Below are positions 24,901-37,803 of a DNA stretch of 64,000 nt, piece by piece. A program made the translations under genes and the position numbers. The notes under the pieces are model-generated. The model saw only the letters and a program-made list of their open reading frames with translations. It was not told the origin of the DNA and ran no database searches. The DNA is from Elgaria multicarinata webbii. Taxonomy: Eukaryota > Chordata > Lepidosauria > Squamata > Anguidae. Location of the stretch: assembly GCF_023053635.1 (NCBI RefSeq), contig NC_086172.1, positions 25,449,501 to 25,513,500 on the forward strand, written 5' to 3'. Every line of letters starts with the position of its first letter. Position 1 is the stretch's first letter.

Positions 24901-27900
24901 CTACATATAGGCCGAGTGAAGGTGCAGTTACCCACCTCTTATGCTGATATTTGTCTGCCCTGGCCATGGCTTTTCCGGTGCCACTTATTCGTCTTATCTG
25001 AGGGAAGAAGTCAAAGTTTGTTTGTTTATTTATTTATTTTATTACATTTATATACCACCCCACAGCTGAAGCTCTCTGGGTGGTTTACAACAGTTAAAAA
25101 CAGTGAGCGTTAAAAAGTATACAAAAAATTTAAAACCATCAAAAACATAAAAACAACATTATAAAAAAAACTGGTATCCATTTTAAAACAACAGTTCTGA
25201 GGTCTGTTAAAAAAAAAAAAAAACTTAGCGTTGTTAAATGCTGTTAAATGCCTGGGAGAAGAGAAAAGTCTTGACCTGGCAGGAAAACAAATGACTCACG
25301 AAAATTATAACAAAAACGGTCACAAGCAACACAGCCCCCGAAAAGGATTAAAACTGAAAATGGGGTACTGGGAAGAAAACACACACACACACAAGCTAGA
25401 ATGAGCACCTCCTAATGACAGGGTCACGATGGGCTCTCCCCACTCACGGGGATGAAGAAATAACCCTTGGGTTAAAGCAGCTTTCCCCAACCTGGTGCCC
25501 TCAAGATGCTTTGAGACTACACATTCCAACATTCCTGACCATCGGCCTTGCTACAGGAGTTGGGAGTCCAAAACAACTGGAGGGCCCTCGGTGGGGAACA
25601 CTGTAGTATCAAGCTATTCCGTAACGGCAGTCCTTTCAGACTGTTTGGCCTTTTGCAATAATCTCTACAGGAAGCCAGTTCTGTATCCCAGAAGAGAAAT
25701 AAAAAGGCAGCCAGTCTCTAGAGACAGTGGGACCGAGGATTGAGCAAGCTGGAATTCAATCAGGCCATAGCAGCTGCCTGGTATATGAATACTTCTATAT
25801 TATACAATACAGACCAAAGTTCACCAGCTTCCTACTTGAGGTTTCAAAGGTTCAGCACCCTCCCGTCTCTTTAAAGATGTAAAGCCACAACCACGTGCCA
25901 CGTTAAAAAAACTCTGCCCACCCAGGCAAGGTGTACTAAGTCCCTCTTCCTTTCCTCCTCTACCCAGCAAACTTTCTCACGCAATTTCAGTACCCCCAAA
26001 ATCTAGTATCTCTCTTGCACCGCACCCCACCGGAAGTTATCCTACGGCTCACTGTGGTGAGAGGGAAAGCGTGTGTCAACATCAGCGCCCAACAGGACCA
26101 CAGCTCTGTTTAAACTTGCCAGGGAGTGCGCTGCCTCCCTATGATCAGGGTTACAGATATTCAGTACACCTCTATATTCCGGTCTGGTTACCAGACTCAG
26201 GGAATTCTGGGGTGAGGCCACATCTCAGCTCCATAACTTTCCAATCCAAAATTACAATCACCTCTCAACGGCTTGATTGGCAACATGGACCCAAAGAAAC
26301 CACCCTAGCTGACCTATTTTGAATACACAAATCAACACGGTACATAAAATGGATTTTTATTTTGTTTTAATTTCATTTGTTCCTGCCACATCTCCTCTTA
26401 CTTAATTTAAAAAACAGAGAACAGAACACACCACATCTTGCCATGAACTGCAAGTCTTCAGTCAACTATCCTGGAAGATGACCAAGAGGTAACTGCCTCA
26501 GTTACTCCCTTCACCGGCCAGTGAGAGGCTGACACCTGTGTAGGAGACTACAGAGGAGGGTGAACTTACCCGCACGCACCTCAGTGGGCACTTGCCCCGT
26601 TGCAACTGCCATCTGCCCCTACTCGCTGGTCTGGGCTAGCCTTTTCTGAGGCTCAGCAGTCACCCGCCCTCCCACCGAAATTGTGCACGTCCCTCCCGAG
26701 TCACCGATGGCCGCCACTGATGTGGTGCAACATCTGAAGCCTCCATAAACTGAGCACTCCCCTTGCTTCGTCAATGGTGGCCATAAAGGCCCCATTTATG
26801 GAAGGGTAAAGGCACGACTGTACCTCTGTCATCTCTAAACACGTCCACAGGTATCCCAGGAAGTAAAGGTGGCCTAGAATGGGAGAGCATGTGCACATTC
26901 CCGCCCTCCCCCCATCTCCATTCTGTGTCTCCACTAATGCAAATGTACTAATTGGGGTTCTCCCTCTCTCAAAACACTAGAAGCTGGGGTCATCCCATGA
27001 AACTGGCGGGAGATCCAGGACAAATAAAAGGAAGTACTTCTTCACACAGCGCATAATTAAATTATGGAACTCACTACCACAAGATGTAGTGATGGCCACC
27101 AATCTGGATGGCTTTAAAAGGGGGTTGTATAAATTCCTGGAGGCGAAGGCTATCAATGGCTATTAGCCCTGGTGGTTGTGTGCTATCTCCAGTATCCAAG
27201 GTAGTAAGCCTGTGTGCTCCAGCTGCTGGGGAACATGGGCGTGAGGGTGCTGTTGCACCATGTCCTGCTTGTTCTTCCCTGGCTGATGGCTGGTTGGCCA
27301 CTGTGTGAACAGAGTGCTGTACTAGATGGACCCTTGGTCTGATCCAGCATCAGGGCTCTTCTTATGTTCTTGTCTCTAAACTGCAAAGACTTGCTACTGT
27401 GTGGATTTCCCTTTAGTTTTTTTTAAAAGCTCACCCCTTTCTCCTCCAAGTGCCGTAGCCTTGTTTCCACTTTCAATCTGTTTTCCGCTCCCATCTCCGC
27501 GCTGGTGCTGTCTCCGAGGGCATCGTAACGAATCGTCAAGGCCGTTTTAGCTGCTAGCATCCGAGAGATCTGGAAGACATCAAGAAGAACATAAGCCCTG
27601 TGAAACCAAGGTGGCAACTCGCTCTGTACACGGTGGTGCAAGTCATGAGAATTCAGGGAACGTCTTATTTATTTATTTATTTATTACATTTTTATACCGC
27701 CCAATAGCCGAAGCTCTCTGGGCGGTTCACAAAAAACGTCTGGCCATAATTCAGGCAACAAAGGAGGCAGACGAATGAAAATGGTCAAGTTCTTTTTAAA
27801 AAAAAATATTTATAAAAAGCAAGTTTCACTGAACAGTTTAAGCCTAGTATTTCAATGCAAATATGTTTTAACTGCCACTAAGAGGGCACAACCCTTTGGG

Positions 27901-29088
27901 ATCCACCCTTGACATTTGTATGCCTCTGAACTCGGGAGGTTTGAGTATCCAGTGCAGAGTGGGAGGCAGGGCAGAAAGGATCCTTGCCTCCGCTGCGCCT
28001 CCTTCTCTGCATTTTAGCTAGACTGACTTTTTCACCCATCTAGCTGAGTTGTAGGCTGGGGAGGCCTCAGGATACGGGATAAGCTGGGTATTGCAACCTC
28101 GAAGGCAGCCAATGCAATTCTTCCCATGCCAGCTGCGAAGGGGAGGGGGGGGAGTCAGATTCCTGGGCCCAAAGTCAGAGCACCGTCTCCGACCTCAAAT
28201 CCAGGAATCCAAAATACCTCATGTCCCCGTCCCCCCCAGGTCATAGGATTGCTTCCTTATTCATTCAAATATTGTCTTTTCCATAGGTCCTACATGGACA
28301 ATATTGTCACACACAGAGATAAGAGAACTACCCAGGTGCAATTATATATAAAATAGACCTTTAAGACGCAGAATAAAATTCTCAGTTGTCCTTGCAATAG
28401 TCTACTACATGGATTTCCATATAGTATTGAGGTAGCTTTGATGCCGCATACACGTGTCCAAATAAAACCAGATTTTCTCGTTCTTGTCCTATTACTGTAA
28501 GTGAGCAGAAGTTAAGTCCTCTGTGGTTTAGGCCATGGATCCGTATGCTGTAGGGAGGGGCCCCCATAGGGCGCGAGACACCTGAAAGGGGCGGGCATGC
28601 AAAGATCGTCAGCCAGGAAGATGATCAGCGGGCTGAATGCCTCCTGGTAGCAAACTTCCACTGATCGAGGTGGGATTTGTGGGGGCAGCCGCATCACCAC
28701 TGCCCCCATCAACCCAACCGGATTTGGGAAGGAGGGTGGAGCTCAGGCAGAGCTGCTGCTTGGTTCAAATGGCCATTCCTCTGTATGGATCACTTCGGAC
28801 CCAAGGATCGTAGGCCCTGGCCTAGGTCTCCTCAAGCGCTGGTGTTGGATGCATACAGCAATTCACAGGTCCTTGCATGGACCAGCAGGTTTCACATGGG
28901 AATCCCCAGATGTGGAGCAGATTATGGATGATGATTAGTGCCATAAGGCAGTTCGAGGTAGAGTGGCGCTCAAAACACCTGAGAAACGCCACATTAGACA
29001 AACAGACCAACCCTTACTGGAAACCAAGCCAAATTTTACAACAGGCCTGGGCAACATGCAGCTCACTGCCCCCCAGAATTATTTTTAA

Positions 29089-29141
<53 letters not shown>

Positions 29142-32100
29142 CCCAAGTGGCCTTTTTGTGGTCTGCACCAACCATGAGGCACCAAAAGGATCAAAATTAG
29201 CTTGAAAAGTTAATTTTGGCCCTTTGGGGATTCCGTAGCTGCTCCAGATGCAATTTTTTTTATTTTTTAGGCACCGTGGGGGTAGGAGGTGCGGCCTAAC
29301 CCTAACCTCCTGAAGTTGCCCAACCCTGCTTTAAAGTCTTGGTCCCTTAGATACCTGTTCTTCAGATCTCATGGCAAGTAGACCAGCCACACGCTTTCGT
29401 GCAAGAGATCTCAAGCCTTCGCTGTTCGAGGGAAAGCATGCCGGCAAACGTTTCACAACATCTCACCTTTCCTTTGTTTTTCGCGGTTGTCTGCCCCACG
29501 AGGGAAGCATGATAGATCAGACCAAACTTGGGGGTGTCACGCTTAGTCTTCAGTGCTCTGAAGAGGGCTTTCTCAGCACCCAAAATCTGAACAGTGGAGG
29601 CGGGATGCTTCGCCAGATTCAACAGGGAGCCTGTCAGAGAAGAGATGCAACGGGAAAGGACAAGAATGAGCCACCTCTGAAATATACCTCTGACAAGGAA
29701 CTGAATTCCAAGCCGATCAAGGTTCAAACTTTACATGTCAAAACCACAATCTGAATTGAGTTCTGGAGAAAGAAACCTGAGCGCAAGATCATACTGGAAA
29801 GTAGCCAATAAACTTCTGGGAATTGGGAGTTTAAAAAAACCAAACCATCTAGGTCAATTTAAGGAGTTACATGAATGTAACTCCTTAAATAAGTCTTCCT
29901 CCTCAGCCTGCCGCTCTCCAGATGTTCTGATTTCAACTCTGATCAGCCCCAACCCGTGTGGTCAATGGTCAGGGATGATGGAAGCTGCAGGCCAAAACAT
30001 CTGGAGGCCCCAAGTTGGGGAAGGCTGCCTTCAATGCGGTAGGAGACAGCAGGGCTTAGACAGTGTCTCAGAAGAGGTAGTGACTAGAGTTGCCTTCACC
30101 TTCCAAGATGAAATCAGGCAAACTTCAGAAAATCATCACCGACAACTTCTAGGCCCCTGCCAGTGTTGACTACAACCTTGTCCATCAGTGGAGGAGGTCC
30201 TGGCCCAGCTTGCAAATCCCATCGTTGACCATGCCGGCTGGGAATGTAGCCCAACACATCTGGAGGGCTACCCTGCTGGGGAAGGCTGGACAGGTCCGTT
30301 GACCAAGACCCTTTCAACACGGTAAAGTGGAGAACAGACTAGGGTAACATTACACAGCAGAACCATAATACACCCAACCCAGCAACTGAGTATACCTGCA
30401 TGAGCAATAAGCCTTGCTCCTACCAGCTCTCCCACCATGACTGTGAGGTTAGGTGCAATGGCCATCATTCTGTTTTTTAGATAATCATAGAGTTGCGCAC
30501 GATAGTCCGAGATCTCGATCACCTGTAAGACAGAACAAGCCCAGTAAGGGGAAGTTGCCACAAGAATGCAAAGAAGGAAGTGAATTGAGTGATAGTTCTA
30601 AAAGTGAAGTAGTTGCCTGAGTAGGGCTAGCAAGTACTACTGATTATCATTAACAGAAATCCTACGAAGTGGGTACATTTTCAATGCAAAAATAAAGTAA
30701 CAATCCAACCAACTGAAAATACAAACATAAAAACCTAACAAAACTTCAAATCAGCGTATTTTAAAGTCACACATTAAAAAAAAACCATTGAAGAGAAAGG
30801 TCTTTTAAAGATGTCCAAAGACCTAACGAAGAGGGAGCAGGCAGACCTCCAGAGGGCACGTATTCCATAAGTTTGGCATCACCACTGAGAAGTCCCTGTC
30901 CCTCACACTCTTAACCTATGGACAGGATGGTGAACAGGGTCTCTGGACCTGAGCTTAATTGTTGGACAAGCTCATATGCAAGTCCCTACGGTAACCTGGA
31001 TCCAGACAGTTTGGGCATTGGAGGAATGATATTATGCCCAAATTTAGAATGGAACAGCTGGTGCCAAATAGAATTATATTTTTCTTGTTGCTTTTATAAA
31101 GCCTTACTTCTCAAGTTTCACAGGGCACAACACTGAAAACAGAACACACAGGTCTGAAGGCAGATAATGGGCTAAACAGAGGCCAGTGAAATCATTTTAG
31201 AATGTTTTTAGGATGTGTTAATCATGTATACTATGTTTTTAATCAGTTTTTATGTGTTTTATATTCACTGTTGTACCCCACCTCGATCCAAGTGAAGAGG
31301 CGGGTAAGAAATAAATAATTATTATTAAGGGGGAGGGGAACCTCAGCTCACACACAGTGGCTCAGTTCAGACAACACATTGGTCAATGCAGTGTGAAAAC
31401 TCCACTCAACGGTTGAGGTTTTAGGGGGTACACCCCACACAACATGTTCTAACTCCACCATTGTGTGACTGTGGGCTGCTGTGTTGAGTAAAATCCATTG
31501 TGACATTTGATTGGCAGTTCCTCTGCCCTCTCTCCTCCCCTGGTCCTCCTGATGGTATCCCATCAGCCATTGCCGCAAAACAAACAATCCCGGCGGCTCT
31601 CCTAGAGCAGCACTCGCTGCTTTTGCCACTCTTGCCAAGAAACTCTGTAGCCAGTAGGAAAAGTCAACTCAATGGAAAACTCTACAGAGCCTGCCACCCA
31701 ACATGAACACAACAGTTGTGCAGGAGCTCTCCTCTGCACAGCATGGATATTCAGAGTGGATATTTTCTAAAAAAAACAACAACTCCGCCATGGGGTGGAG
31801 TTTCCCTCCAGACAACACATTTCTCAATGGTGGTGTAAAAACTCCACTGTGAAGTTCTAAAACCAATGCAGAGGAACGTGTTGTCTGAACTGAGCCAGTG
31901 TTTGGGTAAGAGACAGGTTTCCCTTTTCAGATATTAGATACATACAAAGGAAAGTAGCATTGGAAAGCAGCGTGGATGGGAGACAGGTTAGGCCAGGCCA
32001 GAAATTCTTTCAGGGCACAATCCTATGCCTATTTAGACAGAGAAGTCCTACAACTCCCAGAATGCTGGAAGTTGTACAGAGGTGCAGATAAATATATTGA

Positions 32101-35100
32101 AGTTTACAGCACAATGCCGGTACTGTGCCACAGGCTTGTCTTGTTACAAATGCAGAGGAGCTCTTTCAACAACAATTCAAACAACCTTTAAAAAAAACTA
32201 GAGAGAACAGCCAGCCAATAAATCTCGAGAACCCAGATAAAGGTTGCAGACCCACAGTCACCCAGAATTGAGGATAAGGTTAGGACAGGCAACTAATTGG
32301 GTATGCAGAAAGACCTGCTGGACATTCGACTCCCAGCATGAAGCGACCAAGCCACGTTTAGGTACCATTATTGACATGTAAAGCTCAGCTTTGGTAAAGA
32401 TGGCGACGTGAGCAGCAGCCCTTTCACCTTGGCTCTCATGTTTGTTTTAATACTTTTATTCTTGTTTTGGCATCGAGCTCCAAGGCCGAGTTTCCAGCCA
32501 AATATTTTAATAATAGTTTTTATTCTTGTTTTGCGTGCCTTACAAGTTGTTTTAAATAGCGCTGGTCCAAACAATCGTTATCTATGGCTCACTCCCAGTT
32601 TTAATCATCAAAGTTTCCGCCTGTTCCTCTGTTTCTTCTTCTTACCGCACGGAACATTAGTATAAGAATTCTATTAACTTCTTTAGTCTTCTATTTTTAC
32701 TTTTTATCCTCAATCCGGACAACACAACAGAGCATATCAGCTAAATTAGCATTGTTAGCTTTAACAGCGGAGTGACTAAGAATGGACTATGACACGGGAA
32801 CATAAGGATGTGAGTAATTCTCCTATTCCCACCGTGTTGGAAAACTGAAATTTATTGAGCTCGGTTGTTACTAGTGTGATAAAACAGTAATGTGGTTCTT
32901 ACTAGAAGTGACTATAGAAGATTGGGAATGGTGCCTTCTCTTGAGTTAATTTCATATAGACAAATGAAAATTACACAGTTTTACACTCCCAGAGAGATGG
33001 AGAAACACAAAGACTCAAGAGAAGAAACTTCCCAGCACCTGAATTCAATTTTAGATTGGTCATTTAGCACAAAGGGAGACTTTTAAGATTGTCAACATGG
33101 ATCCATCGTCTAATAATCTTGCTCTAGAGCTAGCTTTGGCAGAATACTCCCCACCCCACCCCAAAGATGAATACAGCCTTTTGAGAACGCTTTGTCAAAG
33201 CAGTTAGATGAGCTGATGATAAAACAAACTGATGAACTGAACATGTAAAGCCCTAAACAACACAGGACCACGTTACCTGAAAGATCATCTCTGCCTATAT
33301 AAACCCACTACGATCCTCAGTGGAGGCCTTGTTGTCTGTGCCACACCCTGCAGGGCCCCAGCCAACAGCAACACAGCAACGGGCCTCCTTTGCGGTGGCC
33401 CCCTCTCCTCTGCAGTATGGCAGAGGCACCGATGAACATGCACTTTCAACAGTTCTTAAAAACGTACTTGTTCACCGTTTCCCCCCAACTTGTCTAAATG
33501 TTGTTGTGCTTTCATAAAGATGGATTGCTTTATAATTTGCTGTGAACAGTTTTGTGATTTTTAACGCAGGAAGCAGAAATATTTATCTGGTACAGAGCTT
33601 CAGCTATTGGGCGATATAGAAATGCAATAAATAACAAATAAATATTCTAAAAGAAAAGAAAAGAAAAGATGCACTAGACGGCATGGATACTGATGAGTAG
33701 GGACTTGATGCCCAGACCACAGCTGAGCAACCAGGACAAACCCCTTCCTTCAGTTCTTGAGTGAGTCATCCAACTACAACTGGTTTCAACTCAAGGACCT
33801 TCGTGTTGGTCTAAACATCCGGCAGCAATTGCTACAGGTCTTTCAACTTGGGACTTAATGATGGGGGGGAAAGGCATTTAACAGCATATGCGGAGTTTTT
33901 AACTGACCCCGGATCTGCTGAGAGTTCATGGTTGTTTAAATGCTTTTATGATTTTCAAATGTTGTATATTGATTTTTAATGTTCAACGTTTTAATCTTTG
34001 TAAAACGCCCAGAGAGCTTCAGCTATGGGGAAGTATATAAATGTAATAAATCATAAATGTAATAAATAATAATAATGGTGGCACCGTGGCATGGTTGCCA
34101 TCTCAGCAGTAGAGAACATCCTATTCTGACATCTTAATACTGATTCTAGCCATGCTTCTGTAGATCTCAGACCAGGCAGAGAAGAAGCATCCTAGCCAGA
34201 CAAGTTCTCATTCTGAATATTTCCCCATTTCCTCTAAGTCAGTTATTTGAGATGGCATCAGAAGAGGTAGTGACTGTGCAACCCTCATGGTTATTACATC
34301 AGGAAAGCATCTTCACGAGAATCATCACTGCCATCGAGAACTTTCCCCTGAAACCCTTTCTAAAACGGGCTCTTTAGAAATGATCGCAGAACGGCCAGCT
34401 CCCCAAACGTTTGTCTATGAGCTGCGCACTTGATTGCCTAATGGCTGTGTTCAGGCAATTATATCCTCGCTCAATAAGGCACATTATGAACGAGGCTTTT
34501 CTCCACCAATGCAGCCCCTTAGCTCCTCCTTTCACAGCATGAGCAATCAAACCAGGAAACCTCTGAACTCTAATTTCCTGTGTCATCCAAACTGGAAGAC
34601 AATGGTTAGGGCCTTTGGAACAAGCCAGGAAATTAAATCAATGTCAATCAACAGATTAAGGGGGCTTCCAGACGAGGCTTTTGATTGCAACGTCGCCATG
34701 CCTCATTCACAGAATTTTCTGGGGTGTCCAGATGCCGCTGTCTTCCACTAGCAGCCCTCCCGCATTGTTCCACCACTTTGTCTTTTCTCTCACAGGGGAA
34801 AATACGTAAAGAAAAAAAGAAGACAGAACAGCTGCAAATGCCTTAGCACTAGGACCCCTCCATCTGGAGGCACCACACGATTGTAGCTTGTTCCAAAGCT
34901 GGTAACCATGGCTGCCCTGCTCAGATGCAACAGGATATTATGGTTAATTATAGGTTTAATCACAGCTCATGTGAAACAATGTCAAAAGGGTTGAACAAAA
35001 GGCTGGTGCGTATCTCGACTCATTAAGCTGAGATATGATTGCCTAAACCAGTTCCATTCAGTCAGACTACAGAGTTTTGGATTTAAAATGGATGAAGGAA

Positions 35101-37751
35101 GTGGCATTATGGTGCATTAAATGGATTATGGACAGGTTGTAAACGACTCAGGATGTAACAATACGGGTTTTTACTAAGCACTGATTTTAAAAAAGCAGCT
35201 ATGGACTTCCAGTTCCAAGTTCTTTCCATCCCTACATCATCACCTGGTCACAGAGGTGCTGTATGTTACTTATATCTTCTTCCGACACTTCTGTCCCCAT
35301 GGAGATCTCGGCAGCTGCTTTCACGTCCTCTTCAACTTCCTCAGGAAGGACCTCAGACAGATCAGAACAGGAGAAGTTTTTTCTATCTCCTGTGGAGACA
35401 AATACAAAGGAAGTATATGCTCAAGCAGCATCAGAAATGAAGTCTTAAATAAGCCACAGATGTCCCTCTGCAATCCCATGGATATCTTGTTTGAAGTCAA
35501 ACACAAAAGGTAAATATAAGAGAAGATGGGCAGTTTTCACCTGTTTAAACCCACTGATGTTCCTCTAATAGATGCCACAGCTAGCTTTCCCTCATTTATT
35601 ATTTTATTTATATATATATATATATGAATGAAGACATGCTTTTGATTTTTGTTGCTGCTAGAAAACAAGCCATTGCCAAAAAACATGAATGCACAAACCA
35701 AATTGACGTTGAATATGTGGTACAATGACATACGGAATATTATGCATCACGTTGGTAGAGAAACTAACCAAATAGCTAAAGGCTACAAGAGGCCAATACG
35801 AAACATATAATTTTATGGAAATACTAGAAGCTGGGATCATCCCATGAAACTGGTGGGAGATCCAAGACAAATAAAAGGAAGTACTTCTTCACACAGCACA
35901 TAGTTAAACTCTGGAACTCACTACAAGATGAGATGATGGCCACCAATCTGGATGGCTTTAAAAGGGGGTTGGATAAATTCCTGGAGGCGAAGGCTATCAA
36001 TGGCTAATAGCCCTGATGGTTGTGTGCTATCTCCAGTATTCGAGGCAATAAGCCTGTGTGCACCAGTTGCTGGGGAACTTGGGTGGGAGGGTGCTGTTGC
36101 ACCATGTCTTGCTTGTTCATCCCTGGCCAATGGCTGGTTGGCCACTGTGTGATTCGAGTGCTAGACCAGATGGACCCTTGGTCTGATCCAGCACAGCGCT
36201 TCTTATTTTCTTATGGTATAGTTTTATAAACTCCAGTACTGTAAGAGAACCACCCATGGTAAACCAGGGCAAGATACCTTTAGATAAATCTATATGTGAC
36301 TCTGTTCAGACGACATGCTATGCCATGGTGGTTAAGCATTTTGAGCTAAACATTATGGCTTAGTGTGTCATGTGAACCATTCCCTAACCATGGTGGCTAC
36401 ATAGCCATGGTTTAAACATGCTCACTAACCACTTGCTGCAAAAGGGTTAGCGGCCTAACCATAGCTTAGTGTGTTATGTTGGCACTTGCCGTTTATATTA
36501 TGAATTGTAGTGTGTTATGCTCCATCTGTGAGTGCACCCTAAATGAATTTCACTACAAAGTACCAGCCTTTCCTTCTTGTTATTGAATTGCTAACTCTTG
36601 ATCAACTGTTATATTTCTGAAAATTAATAAACAAATATACAAAAAGAATGAGAGTCTACACAGAATCTGCAGGTGACTCGTTGAGAACAACTCATTCACC
36701 ACTGGCGTTCATCGTTTCTACTGTTGCGAAAGCATCAATGCCACGTAGATTCAGTATTTTTCATTGCCCAATTGCAGAAGAATTCAATAGAAGACAGAAA
36801 AGAGCAGCATGTATGGGAATGAGTAGGAAAAGCTAACAATAAAACCAATATTTATACCACTTGACACACTGTGGATCTCACTTCTGGTAGGAAAACAATG
36901 GTATGCACAATTTCACTGGCAGTGAATGCATCACATGCGTCAAAAATTTAGGAGCCCTGCATTACTCACCAATTTTCCGCACGCATTTGCAGTATGTTAG
37001 ATTATCGGTGATAATTTTGCCCAGTTCAGGGAAGTGCCAACCATACCATTCTCTACAGCGCATGATATAATTATTCAGTTCTTTGTCCAAGTCATCAAGC
37101 AGGGCTAAAGGAGACAAAATAGTAAAGATCCTTTAGTTCAGGTCCCCTTGAGAAATGATACCTTGTTGAAAACAGTATCAGAAAGAAATAGCTCAGAACT
37201 GTGTACACAATGTTTACCTTAACTCGAAAGGCTGTGCTGTTAAACTAGGCAGTGAAAGCTAGCAAAGGATTTCAGAGAAAGAAAGAAATTTTAAAAGAGC
37301 TCTAGCAGTGTTAGAACACCTTTATTTAGCTGCACCTAGTAAAGGCAATGAAGTAGCAGCCTATATACAAATTCCCCAAAAATGTTGCTTTTAACATCGG
37401 AAAAACTTTGGCAAGAGCATCCTTCACACTCCAGATTTCTTATCATTGCTAGCAAACACTAATTTATCTGCTCCTTACAAATAAAGTAATAACACCTTTG
37501 TTTGATCCAAGTAACCAGCATTGTACGTAGGGATATATGAGGAATTTGTTTCAGTTCAATCAGGATTTTGCCCAGTTTGCACCTTCCGGACAGAACATGG
37601 ACTGCAATGTCACCTGTGGTCCAAGTCAGGACATTTCTGAGCTTGCAGTTCGATTTGTGAACCCCCAAAATACGTTCAACAGCATGCACGTGTATCAAAA
37701 ATGCACATTTGGAAAAATACGCACAGAAAGATGCATGGATTTTCATGCGGA

Positions 37752-37803
<52 letters not shown>

